NCBI RefSeq assembly: GCF_018332455.1
Contig: NZ_BOPZ01000006.1
Location: forward strand, 92,050-156,049
Origin: Clostridium polyendosporum
GTDB taxonomy: Bacteria; Bacillota; Clostridia; Clostridiales; Clostridiaceae
Length of the DNA stretch: 64,000 nucleotides
Direction: 5' to 3'
The position numbers and the translations under genes were made by a program. Under the pieces are notes generated by a model. It did not search any database. It had not been told where the DNA came from and saw only the letters and a list, made by a program, of their open reading frames with translations. This document shows, piece after piece, positions 34,253-42,294 of the stretch (within the stretch, counting starts at the first letter, position 1; the number at the start of each line of letters is the position of its first letter).

Positions 34253-36151
34253 ATGAAAGAAATATTATTGGTAGCACCCTATGAAAGACTTGCTAAGTTG
34301 GGAAAAAGTTTAAAGAAGACCATTGGAATTCCTTTTTCCATAGTTAAGGGAAATTTAGATGAAAGTTTAGATAAAGTAAACGAAGGAATTAAAAAAGGTG
34401 CGAAGATTATTTTAACAAGAGGCGGAACAGCTGGATATTTGAGAGAAAGGTTACAGGTTCCTATAGTTGAGATTCCTGTAACATCTTTTGATATATTAAA
34501 GGCAATAGATAGTGTAACCAGCAAAGGTTATAAGAAAATAGCAATTATAACAACTTCTAATATAATTTTTAAAACAGATTATCTTAATAAAATTATGGAT
34601 ATAATCCTATTATTTGAATCCTGTAAAAAGGTAAGTGAAATCCAAGGAAAAGTAAAATACCTTATAGAGCACCATGGAATTGAGGCGATAATTGGGGATG
34701 TTATAGCTACAAATGAAGCGATAAAAAATGGAATTTATGGAGAGTTATTAGAGTCGGGACAGGAATCTATAATTGCAGGTTTGAATGAAGCGAAAATGGT
34801 ATTAGAAATTAGCACCAAGGAAAGAGCAAGGGTAAAAGAAATTGAAGCTATACTGAATATGATAAGCGAAGGGGTATTAACAATAGATAAAGAAAACAAA
34901 GTTACAGTTTACAATGCATCAGCAGAGAGAATTTTTGGAAGTGGTAAAGAGATGGTATTGGGAAACAATATAAATGAATGTTTACCTTCAAGTACTTTGG
35001 GTGAAATGCTAAAGAAAAATAAAGAAGAAAAGGATGTACTGCTTGAGATAAATGATAAGAAGATCGTTACAAATAGAATACCAATAATAATTGACGATAA
35101 GGTTCAGGGTGCAGTTGCAATATTTGAAGAAATAAGTAACATACAAAACATGGAATTAAGTATAAGAAAAAAGCTGAGTGAAAAGGGATTTGTGGCAAGG
35201 CATACTTTTTCCGATATAATTGGGAAAAGTAATGAAATGACTACTTTGAAGAATCAAGCTATCAAGTATGCAAAGTCAGAAGGTACTATATTAATCTATG
35301 GTGAAACTGGAACGGGAAAAGAGTTATTTGCACAAAGTATACACAATGAGAGCAGAAGAGGAAAATTGCCTTTTGTATCGGTAAACTGTGCTGCACTAAG
35401 TGAAAACTTACTTGAAAGCGAGCTTTTTGGATATGAGGAAGGGGCTTTCACAGGTGCTATAAAGGGCGGTAAAAAAGGACTATTTGAGTTAGCTCATGGG
35501 GGAACATTATTTCTTGATGAAGTTGGTGAAATATCGCTTAGGTTCCAATCAAAACTGCTTAGGGTACTTCAGGAAAAAGAAGTAAGAAGAATTGGTGGAG
35601 ATAAGGTTATTCCTATTAATGTAAGAATACTATGTGCTACCAATAGAAATCTTCAAGTCGAAGTTGAAAAAGGAAATTTTAGAGAGGATTTGTATTATAG
35701 ACTTAGCACATTAGAATTAAGCTTAACTCCTTTAAGATTTAGAAAAGAAGATATAATACCAATGGCAATTTCATTTCTGAAAGAAATTTGTGATAGTGAA
35801 GGCAAGTGCTTAAAGTGGGATAGTGCTGACATATTTAGTTCTTTATTAAATTATGATTGGAAAGGAAATGCTAGAGAACTCCGTAATTTTATTGAAAGAT
35901 TAGTTGTAACTAGTGATAACTATAAATTAGATGAAAACTTTATTATTGAAACACTACATTGTAAACGAAAAGCACAGACTTTCAAAAATGAAATAAAGAT
36001 AAACATGACTAATAACCTGAAAGAGATGGAAAGTGAAATTTTAAAAACTTTAATAAATCAGTATAACGGAAACAAGGATAGGCTATGTAAAGATTATAAT
36101 ATAAGTAAAACCACGTTATGGAGAAAATTGAATTTCAAAAATGAAAAATAA
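34253..36151 (+). CDS. Sigma-54-dependent activator with PrpR N-terminal sensor domain
   Basis: A 632-residue enhancer-binding protein. Residues 1-190 are a PrpR_N ligand domain (LVAPYERLAKLG, ILTRGGTAGYLRE, IIGDVIATNEA). A PAS domain spans about 195-295 (ILNMISEGVLTIDKENKV). The AAA+ motor at ~325-560 has Walker A GETGTGKE near 350, the sigma-54 contact loop GAFTGA near 397 and Walker B GGTLFLDEVGEI. The last 40 residues are a Fis-type helix-turn-helix (LCKDYNISKTTLWRKL). AAGGAG precedes ATG. It lies just upstream of a -24/-12 promoter and the sugar-acid operon, which it almost certainly activates in response to a small acid ligand. Confidence 0.93.
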   Translation: MKEILLVAPYERLAKLGKSLKKTIGIPFSIVKGNLDESLDKVNEGIKKGAKIILTRGGTAGYLRERLQVPIVEIPVTSFDILKAIDSVTSKGYKKIAIITTSNIIFKTDYLNKIMDIILLFESCKKVSEIQGKVKYLIEHHGIEAIIGDVIATNEAIKNGIYGELLESGQESIIAGLNEAKMVLEISTKERARVKEIEAILNMISEGVLTIDKENKVTVYNASAERIFGSGKEMVLGNNINECLPSSTLGEMLKKNKEEKDVLLEINDKKIVTNRIPIIIDDKVQGAVAIFEEISNIQNMELSIRKKLSEKGFVARHTFSDIIGKSNEMTTLKNQAIKYAKSEGTILIYGETGTGKELFAQSIHNESRRGKLPFVSVNCAALSENLLESELFGYEEGAFTGAIKGGKKGLFELAHGGTLFLDEVGEISLRFQSKLLRVLQEKEVRRIGGDKVIPINVRILCATNRNLQVEVEKGNFREDLYYRLSTLELSLTPLRFRKEDIIPMAISFLKEICDSEGKCLKWDSADIFSSLLNYDWKGNARELRNFIERLVVTSDNYKLDENFIIETLHCKRKAQTFKNEIKINMTNNLKEMESEILKTLINQYNGNKDRLCKDYNISKTTLWRKLNFKNEK

Positions 36152-36176
36152 TATTCCAAAAATGAAATAAAAAGAG

Positions 36177-36209
36177 AATGGTTCTAGATATCTAGAATCA
36201 TTTTTTTTG
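36177..36209 (+). terminator. Terminator of the sigma-54 activator gene
   Basis: AATGGTTCTAGA and TCTAGAATCATT pair around TA (one G-U), followed by an eight-T run. Confidence 0.8.
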
Positions 36210-36223
36210 AAATTGTTTTCAAA
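36206..36223. promoter_or_regulatory. Candidate activator binding site (TTTGAAA-TTGT-TTTCAAA)
   Basis: A perfect 7-bp inverted repeat with a 4-bp spacer, about 50 bp upstream of the -24 element and overlapping the terminator T-run. It is the only dyad in the region and a candidate enhancer for the PrpR-like protein, although rather close to the promoter. Confidence 0.4.
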
Positions 36224-36271
36224 AACCTTTAAAATCAGGGGCTTGTATAAAAAAATAACAAAAAAATAGGT

Positions 36272-36287
36272 TTGGCACGACACTTGC
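36272..36287 (+). promoter_or_regulatory. Sigma-54 (-24/-12) promoter
   Basis: TTGGCAC-GACAC-TTGC matches the sigma-54 consensus TGGCAC-N5-TTGC exactly, with GG and GC on the required spacing. It is about 45 bp before the first gene of the operon. Confidence 0.92.
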
Positions 36288-36333
36288 TATGTATGAGAGT
36301 GAAGAAAAAATAAAATTTTAGGGGGTTAAGTTA

Positions 36334-37227
36334 ATGTTTCAAGGGGTTATTACACCAGTTATAACTGCTTTTAATGAAGATGGGAAACTGGATTTTAAAG
36401 GAAATGAAGCAATAATCAATAGTCTAGTGATTAGCGGAGTGAATGGTCTTCTATTTTTAGGAAGCATAGGTGAGTTTTTTGCTTTGACAATGGAAGAAAA
36501 AAAGGAATTTATAAGATTTGTTATTAAAACAGTAAATAAAAAGGTTCCTGTGTTTATAGGAACTGGCGGCACTGTAGTTGATGAAGTTATAGAGCTAACA
36601 AATTTTGCAGCAAAAGAAGGTGCAGATGCTGCTGTTATTATTTCGCCATACTATTTTAAATTAAATAATAATAGCATGTACAACTATTTTGCTGAAGTAG
36701 CTAGAAATACAGAGTTACCAATTATACTATATAACTTCCCGGATAGAACAGCAGTAAATATTGATCCTCAACTTGTTTTAAAATTAGCAAAGGAATTTAA
36801 AAATATTATAGGTATCAAAGATACGGTAGATAATATCAGTCATACAAGACAGTTAATAGACATAGTAAAATCAGAACTAAAGGATTTTGCAATATTCTCA
36901 GGCTTTGATGAATATTTTGTTCCTAATTTATTAGCAGGTGGAAATGGGCTTATTGGTGGTCTTTCTAATATTGCTCCAGAACGTTTTGTAAAATTATTTA
37001 AAGCTTATAAAGATAGAGATTTTGAAAGTTTTGAAGCATTACAAAGAGATGTAAATACATTAATGAACATCTATACAGTATCAGACTTCTTTATTCCAGC
37101 TATTAAGACTGCAAAAATGCTAGTGGGCTGTAATATAAAACCAGTTTGTAAGAGTCCTGCTAATGGATTAAGTGATAACCAAGTAGAACAAATAAAAGAA
37201 ATTCTTAAAAAAGTAGACTTAATTTAG
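36334..37227 (+). CDS. DapA-family aldolase (probable 2-keto-3-deoxy-sugar-acid aldolase)
   Basis: Class I (Schiff-base) lyase of 297 residues. The family motif FLGSIGEFFALT lies at about 43, the catalytic Tyr133 in LYNFPDRT, and Lys162 in IGIKDT forms the imine. The DapA superfamily includes dihydrodipicolinate synthase, N-acetylneuraminate lyase and 2-keto-3-deoxygluconate (KDG) aldolase. With a KdgT-type permease and altronate-dehydratase-like subunits in the same operon, a KDG-type aldolase giving pyruvate and glyceraldehyde is the best reading. First gene after the sigma-54 promoter, with AGGGGG before ATG. Confidence 0.88.
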   Translation: MFQGVITPVITAFNEDGKLDFKGNEAIINSLVISGVNGLLFLGSIGEFFALTMEEKKEFIRFVIKTVNKKVPVFIGTGGTVVDEVIELTNFAAKEGADAAVIISPYYFKLNNNSMYNYFAEVARNTELPIILYNFPDRTAVNIDPQLVLKLAKEFKNIIGIKDTVDNISHTRQLIDIVKSELKDFAIFSGFDEYFVPNLLAGGNGLIGGLSNIAPERFVKLFKAYKDRDFESFEALQRDVNTLMNIYTVSDFFIPAIKTAKMLVGCNIKPVCKSPANGLSDNQVEQIKEILKKVDLI

Positions 37228-37350
37228 TAAATTAGAAAGCTGCATAATTTAAAACTGTAGATTTAAATATAGAATATGCTAATGTATTTTATTCAAAGCT
37301 AACTATGCAATTTTCTTAGAATAAAATTAATTTAAGGAGGAAAACGCATA

Positions 37351-38322
37351 ATGAAAATTATGAAAACGATTCAAAAAGTTCCTGGCGGAATGATGGTTGT
37401 TCCACTAATATTAGGAGCATTAATTAATACTTTTGCTCCAGGTGCCTTAAAGATAGGTTCTTTTACTACAGCTACTTTTTCAAATGCAGCAGCAGCAACT
37501 ATAGTAGGAATGCAATTATTCTTTATAGGAACAGGTTTAAAGCTTAACGAAGCTCCTGAGGCTATTAAAAGAGGCACCGTTCTACTTATATCAAAATACG
37601 CTGCTGGTGCAGCCTTGGGGATTTTGGTAGGTAAGGTCTTTGGACCTGCTGGAATATTAGGTGTATCAGCATTAGCTATAGTCAGTTCTGTTACAGGGGC
37701 AAATGGAAGTCTTTATCTTGCTTTAATGGGCGAGTATGGAGATTCTAAAGATCTAGCAGCGCAAAGTATTATGAATATTCATGATGGCCCATTCTTAACG
37801 CTCTTAACCTTTGGTGTTTCAGGTATGGCAAATATACCATTCATGGCGTTGTTTGCGGCTATAGTACCATTAGTAATTGGATGTATACTAGGAAACTTAG
37901 ATTCTGATATAAGAAAATTCTTTGCTCCAGGGGTAGGTCTAGTAATACCATTTATAGGTTTCGCACTAGGAGCGGGCATAAACTTCTTTACCATTGTTAA
38001 AGCTGGATTTAGCGGAGTTTTTTTAGCATTAATGGTATTTGTAATTGGCGGAGGCTGTGCTATTTTAGGTGATAAACTTATTAGTAGAAGACCTGGTTAC
38101 GCAGGAGCTGCTATAGCAAGCGCAGCAGGAAACACAATTGCCACTCCAGCTGCAATTGCATTAGTTGATCCAAGCCTAAAACCATTTGTTGCATCAGCAA
38201 CAGCACAAATAGCTGCAGCTGTTGTTATAACAGCTATTATAGTACCACCTTTTGTAGATTGGATAGCAAAGAAACATGGAGCACCTAAATTTGAAAAAAG
38301 TGTAGCTGAAACTGCATTATAA
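37351..38322 (+). CDS. kdgT: 2-keto-3-deoxygluconate permease family transporter
   Basis: A 323-residue membrane protein of the KdgT family with about ten hydrophobic segments. It opens with the family sequence KIMKTIQKVPGGMMVVPLILG and contains SVTGANGSLYLALMGEYGD and AASAAGNTIATPAAIA, the substrate-site repeats. KdgT takes up 2-keto-3-deoxygluconate with protons. Here it probably imports the operon's sugar-acid substrate, which may be KDG itself or a related aldonate. AAGGAGG precedes ATG, and it is the second gene of the sigma-54 operon. Confidence 0.88.
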   Translation: MKIMKTIQKVPGGMMVVPLILGALINTFAPGALKIGSFTTATFSNAAAATIVGMQLFFIGTGLKLNEAPEAIKRGTVLLISKYAAGAALGILVGKVFGPAGILGVSALAIVSSVTGANGSLYLALMGEYGDSKDLAAQSIMNIHDGPFLTLLTFGVSGMANIPFMALFAAIVPLVIGCILGNLDSDIRKFFAPGVGLVIPFIGFALGAGINFFTIVKAGFSGVFLALMVFVIGGGCAILGDKLISRRPGYAGAAIASAAGNTIATPAAIALVDPSLKPFVASATAQIAAAVVITAIIVPPFVDWIAKKHGAPKFEKSVAETAL

Positions 38323-38349
38323 ATAAAAACAACAAATAAGGAGAGGAAG

Positions 38350-38649
38350 ATGAAGATGGAAAATAATATTAATTCATTAATGATAAGTGAAAAGGATAGT
38401 GTTGCAGTAGCACTAGAAGAATTAAATGAGGGAGATGCTGCTAAATACAAAGTTAGTGATGAAATAAGGGAAATTAAAATAGTTCAAAATGTTCCTATAT
38501 ACCACAAGTTTGTTATTGTTGACGTAAAAGAGGGTGACTTCGTTTATAAATATGGACAAGTTATAGGTAAGGCTACTCAAGATATAAAAATAGGACAACA
38601 TCTACACACTCATAATATAACAGGTATTCGTGAAATGTTAGGAGATTAA
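38350..38649 (+). CDS. UxaA-family dehydratase, small SAF-domain subunit
   Basis: A 99-residue protein equal to the N-terminal SAF domain of altronate/galactarate dehydratases (KIVQNVPIYHKFVIVDVKEGD, YGQVIGKATQDIKIGQHLHTHNI). In many bacteria the dehydratase is split into this small subunit and a large catalytic one; SuyA of (R)-sulfolactate sulfo-lyase has the same form. AAGGAGAGG lies just upstream; either ATG 38350 or the ATG two codons later could be used. The large subunit starts 18 bp after the stop. Confidence 0.85.
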   Translation: MKMENNINSLMISEKDSVAVALEELNEGDAAKYKVSDEIREIKIVQNVPIYHKFVIVDVKEGDFVYKYGQVIGKATQDIKIGQHLHTHNITGIREMLGD

Positions 38650-38667
38650 GAAGGGGAGGAATTAATT

Positions 38668-39828
38668 ATGAATTTTTTAGGATATAGAAGACCAGATGGA
38701 AAAGTAGGAATAAGAAACCATGTATTAGTATTAGCTACTTGCGCATGTTCAAGTGAAACTGCAAGAGTAATAGCCAATCAAGTACAAGGAGCAGTACACA
38801 TTATAAACCAAAATGGATGTGCACAGGTTGAAGGTGACTTGAAAATTACAATGGATATACTAGCAGGACTCGCTACTAATCCAAATGTTTATGGAACTGT
38901 TTTAGTCGGACTCGGATGCGAAAACGCTCAACCGCAGGATATGTATGAATTAATAAAATCAAAGACTAATAAGCCACTTGTAAATATAGTTATTCAAGAA
39001 GAAGGTGGTACTACTGCTACTATAAAGAAGGGAGTAGAGTATGCTAGACAATTCGTTATGGAAGCGTCAATGTTACAAAGAGAAGAATTTCCGCTATCAG
39101 AGTTAATTGTTGCAACCAATTGTGGTGGTTCAGACCCAACATCGGGGCTAGCTGCTAATCCAGTACTTGGAAATGCAAGTGATAGACTAGTTGATTTAGG
39201 ATCTACTTCAATTCTATGCGAAACTACAGAATTTATAGGTGCTGAGCACGTATTAGCTGAAAAAGCAGCTACTCCAGAGATAAAGGAGCAAATTTATCAT
39301 ATAATTAAAAGATATGAAGAACACTTAAAGAATGCTGGAGAAAACTTAAGAAATGGTAATCCATCTCCAGGAAATAAAGCCGGTGGGATAACAACGCTTG
39401 AAGAAAAATCTCTAGGCTGTATACACAAGGGTGGAGACAGACCAATAGTTGAAGTTACAGACTATGGTGTAGGTCCAAGCAAAAAAGGACTTGTTATAAT
39501 GGATACTCCAGGGTATGATATTGCTTCAGTTACTGGACTAGTAGCTGGTGGTGCACAAATGGTAGTATTTACAACAGGTAGAGGAACACCTACTGGAAAT
39601 GCATTAGCTCCAGTTCTAAAAATGACTGCAAATAAAGCAACCTTTGAAAAGATGAAAGAAAACATGGATTTCGATGTAAGTCCAGTAATAGCAGGGACTA
39701 AAAGTGTAGAGAAAATGGGGGAAGAACTTTTAAAGGAAATAGTAGAAGTTGCTAATGGTAAAGTTGTAAAGGCTGAAGCTCTTGGATTTAATGACATTGC
39801 TATAAGTAGAGTATGTAACTACGTATAG
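38668..39828 (+). CDS. UxaA-family dehydratase, large catalytic subunit
   Basis: A 386-residue protein matching the C-terminal catalytic domain of altronate dehydratase. It has YRRPDGKVGIRNHVLVLAT at the start, the conserved Cys/His patches NQNGCAQ and VGLGCEN, ATNCGGSDPTSG in the centre, and TTGRGTPTGNALAPV near the end. These Fe/Mn-dependent lyases remove water from D-altronate or related aldonates to give 2-keto-3-deoxy acids; SuyB, a C-S lyase, is a close relative. Context favours sugar-acid dehydration feeding the DapA-type aldolase. AGGGGAGG precedes ATG. Last gene of the operon. Confidence 0.88.
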   Translation: MNFLGYRRPDGKVGIRNHVLVLATCACSSETARVIANQVQGAVHIINQNGCAQVEGDLKITMDILAGLATNPNVYGTVLVGLGCENAQPQDMYELIKSKTNKPLVNIVIQEEGGTTATIKKGVEYARQFVMEASMLQREEFPLSELIVATNCGGSDPTSGLAANPVLGNASDRLVDLGSTSILCETTEFIGAEHVLAEKAATPEIKEQIYHIIKRYEEHLKNAGENLRNGNPSPGNKAGGITTLEEKSLGCIHKGGDRPIVEVTDYGVGPSKKGLVIMDTPGYDIASVTGLVAGGAQMVVFTTGRGTPTGNALAPVLKMTANKATFEKMKENMDFDVSPVIAGTKSVEKMGEELLKEIVEVANGKVVKAEALGFNDIAISRVCNYV

Positions 39829-39850
39829 TTAGTTGTAATGATACTATAGG

Positions 39851-39876
39851 GAGAGATTTAAACTAATCTCTCTTTT
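39851..39876 (+). terminator. Terminator of the sugar-acid operon
   Basis: GAGAGATT and AATCTCTC pair around a six-base loop, then TTTT. It follows the dehydratase stop by about 20 bp. Confidence 0.75.
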
Positions 39877-39975
39877 CGTATTAAAATTAATTAATTTATA
39901 GGTGTATACCTAAACAATAATTAGGCAATCTAATTTAAAAGACCAATGGGTAATTGTTTAAGATGTGAAATTCAG

Positions 39976-40010
39976 AAGGGTATCTCATATGAAAAAGAGA
40001 TGCCCTTTAC
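39976..40010. terminator. Second hairpin after the sugar-acid operon
   Basis: AAGGGTATCTC and GAGATGCCCTT pair with one G-U. It lacks a strong T-run, so may be a weak terminator or the relic of one. The rest of the gap to the ApbE gene holds only the short dispersed repeat at 40107-40140. Confidence 0.5.
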
Positions 40011-40106
40011 TTATCACTATAGTTAAGTATTAAATCTAAATTTTTGTACGGTTTACAAGACTTTGTATCCAAATTGCTAATATACATTATACATTTAACT
40101 GTAGTT

Positions 40107-40140
40107 ATTTATCTTAAATAAGTTGCTCGTAAATGAGTAA
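40107..40140. repeat. Dispersed intergenic repeat, copy 1
   Basis: ATTTATCTTAAATAAGTT followed by GCTCGTAAATGAGTAA. Near-identical copies lie at 46438-46470 and 52786-52818, all intergenic. An internal CTC-GTAAAT-GAG dyad is kept in this copy. Confidence 0.65.
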
Positions 40141-40223
40141 TTTTATTTAAAATATATAGTTATGTAGTTGTTTGTATATAATTGAAAATATTACATTATA
40201 GGACATTTGAACCTTGAGTCCAC

Positions 40224-41192
40224 CTACTTTATCAGGTGTTTAATTGAAAACTCTGTACCCTCAAATAAGGTAAAATCTTCTTTTAAGCCTTCCGTTACAT
40301 AGATTTCTTTATCTTTTGTAATAAATATAGCTTCCATATCTTTAATGCTATTAATTAGTTTTATGCCTTTCTTAAGACCTAGAATAAAAATAGCTGTAGA
40401 TAACGCATCTGCTCCAATAGATTTTTCCGATACAATTGTAGTACTTATTAATCCTGAATTTGCAGGATAGCCTGTCCTAGGATCTAAAATATGATGATAT
40501 TTTACATTTTCCTTCTCAAAATATCTTACATAGTCGCCAGAGGTTACAATTGTTTTATCTACGGCTTTGACAGCACCCAAACATTGTCCTCTTTGAAGCA
40601 GAGGATTTTGTATGCCAATGTTCCAGGGTGAGCCATCAGGCTTATTATCTAGAACCAATACATTACCACCAAGGTTAATAAAAGCAGACTTAATACCATG
40701 CTGTCTATATATTTCTATAGCCCTATCTGCTGCATAACCTTTTGCTATAGCACCAAGGTCTACACTTTGTCCATCCTTTTCTAGCTTTGCTGTACCCAAT
40801 CCATTATTAATGGTGATATCTTTGTAACCAGTAAAGCTTAACGCCTTATTAATATCTTTCTTTGAAGGTACTTTGGCATGATCTGTAAATATACCCCAAA
40901 GCTTAGCTACTGGTCCTATAGTGATATCAAAGGTTCCACCGCATATTTTAGAATAGTACTTAGCTCTATTTAGAACATAGAGGGCTTCACAACCAAGCTC
41001 TACCTCATGCTTTCCCGCCGCCTTATTTAACTTACTTATTTCACTGGATTCAAGAAAGAAACTCATAAGGGATTCTAATCTCTTCATTTCTTCTTCTACT
41101 TTCACTGCAGCTATTTCTGCCTTTTCTCCATAAACTCTTTGGCTTATAACTGTTCCCATGCAAAAGCTTTCCATATCATAAAATTTACTCAT
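40224..41192 (-). CDS. apbE: FAD:protein FMN transferase (ApbE family)
   Basis: Attaches FMN covalently to Ser/Thr of FMN-binding domains by cleaving FAD. The 322 residues hold the family motifs: FCMGTVISQRVYG at the start, SLMSFFLESSEISKLN, GGTFDITIGPVAKLWG, AKGYAADRAIEIY, NLGGNVLVL, HHILDPRTGYPANSG and GADALSTAIFILG (Mg/FAD binding). No signal peptide or lipobox, so it would act inside the cell, unlike many exported homologues. GGGAG precedes ATG. It lies divergent from the gene for a protein with eight FMN-binding domains, its obvious substrate. Confidence 0.92.
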   Translation of the reverse strand: MSKFYDMESFCMGTVISQRVYGEKAEIAAVKVEEEMKRLESLMSFFLESSEISKLNKAAGKHEVELGCEALYVLNRAKYYSKICGGTFDITIGPVAKLWGIFTDHAKVPSKKDINKALSFTGYKDITINNGLGTAKLEKDGQSVDLGAIAKGYAADRAIEIYRQHGIKSAFINLGGNVLVLDNKPDGSPWNIGIQNPLLQRGQCLGAVKAVDKTIVTSGDYVRYFEKENVKYHHILDPRTGYPANSGLISTTIVSEKSIGADALSTAIFILGLKKGIKLINSIKDMEAIFITKDKEIYVTEGLKEDFTLFEGTEFSIKHLIK

Positions 41193-41490
41193 AAAATTCT
41201 CCCTTTAATTTAAATATCTATATGATAATTTTTCATTCTTTGAGTGTTGATTAACACTTTCATTTGAAATCAATACTCAATTAGACTTTTTGTCATTATA
41301 CATTATCCCAGCAATCTATTCAACACTATAGTGCCTTTTCCCTAATAAACTAGACACATTAAACTCAGTATTTCTATTTTTTTCGTAGGTTATCTTAATA
41401 TATAATATCTCATTATTTGCTGACATTTCATAAAGTGAAATTGTCTCAAATTTAGTAGGCTCGATGCCTATTAAATTTTATTATCGTGTG

Positions 41491-41676
41491 TTACGTTTTA
41501 TCAATGTATCTGTAGAAGGAAGAAATGTGAACTACCATCACTTTAGAAGTAGATGGCTTCCTGTTTCCTAGAGTTCGTAACCTACTGTCTCCACAGGCTT
41601 GAAATCGGGTAGTCCCTACCCTATTGTACGCAATGTTCCGTACTTTAGCCTTGAATATTTTACGTAGGGAAGGCAT
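41491..41676 (-). pseudogene. C-terminal remnant of an IS200/IS605-type TnpB
   Basis: The minus-strand reading contains VRNIAYNRVGTTRFQACG and DSRLRTLGNRKPST, resembling the tail of IS605-family TnpB after the zinc-finger domain (xIRVGTTGFQACGD). Only ~45 residues are recognisable. The neighbouring end-like sequence, present twice, supports an insertion sequence. In intact elements the guide RNA overlaps this 3' part. Confidence 0.5.
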
Positions 41677-41805
41677 AGCTTGGTTTTCGCATTTTCGTAT
41701 TCTCCCTACAACCTCATATATTCAGTTTAAAAAGAACATTTAACACTTATATTTTAACTAAAGAATTTAATATTATACAATTCAATAATTATTTTCCAAG
41801 ATATA

Positions 41806-41935
41806 TCGAATATTTTAGAAAATGTGCTATCCATCTCCACCTTAAGAAGATGGAGTGTTCCGAACAAAAAAAGATAAATATTTTATTATCGTATGTTACG
41901 TTTTATCAATGTATCTGCAGAAGGAAGAAATAACA
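41806..41935. mobile_element. IS200/IS605-like end remnant with subterminal hairpin
   Basis: TCGAATATTTTAGAAAATGT leads into a CCATCT...AGATGG hairpin and GTGTTCCG. This is repeated almost exactly at 56020-56076. Directly after it comes the second end-like sequence (41883-41932), with no transposase gene between, so it looks like an internally deleted, MITE-like copy. Confidence 0.55.
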
Positions 41936-42162
41936 AGATTAAGGCATTATAACGAAGACATTATTTCAATAGAAATCTTGTCAGCTATAAAAGTAACATC
42001 CTCATGGAATGCAATATAGAATATTTGCAAGTATAAATTTAGTGACCTAAAGACTTTGATGTTGAGCCTATAACTTATAGCAAAAACTGTATCATAAAGC
42101 AAATTTTTTAACAAATACATTGACATATTAACAAATTTGAAATATTATTTATAATAATTAGC

Positions 42163-42181
42163 AATGATATTCATTATCATT
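42163..42181. promoter_or_regulatory. Fur box
   Basis: AATGATATTCATTATCATT contains TGATATT-C-ATTATCA, one mismatch from the 7-1-7 Fur consensus dyad. It lies about 115 bp upstream of the multi-FMN protein, implying induction in low iron. Confidence 0.78.
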
Positions 42182-42294
42182 TTCGGAGGTAGGGGATAAT
42201 ATTTAATATTAAAAGAAATAGGTTTAATTTTTATCAAAAATCAAAATAATTTTATATTAAATTTATAAATACATTATAGAAGGAGGTTTATATT

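Larger units (their letters stand above)
41193..42162. other. Long gap with IS200/IS605-type debris
   Basis: Apart from the remnants listed separately, TTATTATCGTGTGTTACG...GAAGGAAGAAAT (41471-41526) recurs at 41883-41932. These are probably two copies of one end of the same element. The left part (41193-41460) shows nothing recognisable. Confidence 0.5.

Noticed and set aside
38350..39828. SuyAB sulfolactate sulfo-lyase as first-choice name
   Set aside because: The split form fits, but the KdgT permease and DapA-type aldolase favour a sugar-acid dehydratase; kept only as an alternative.
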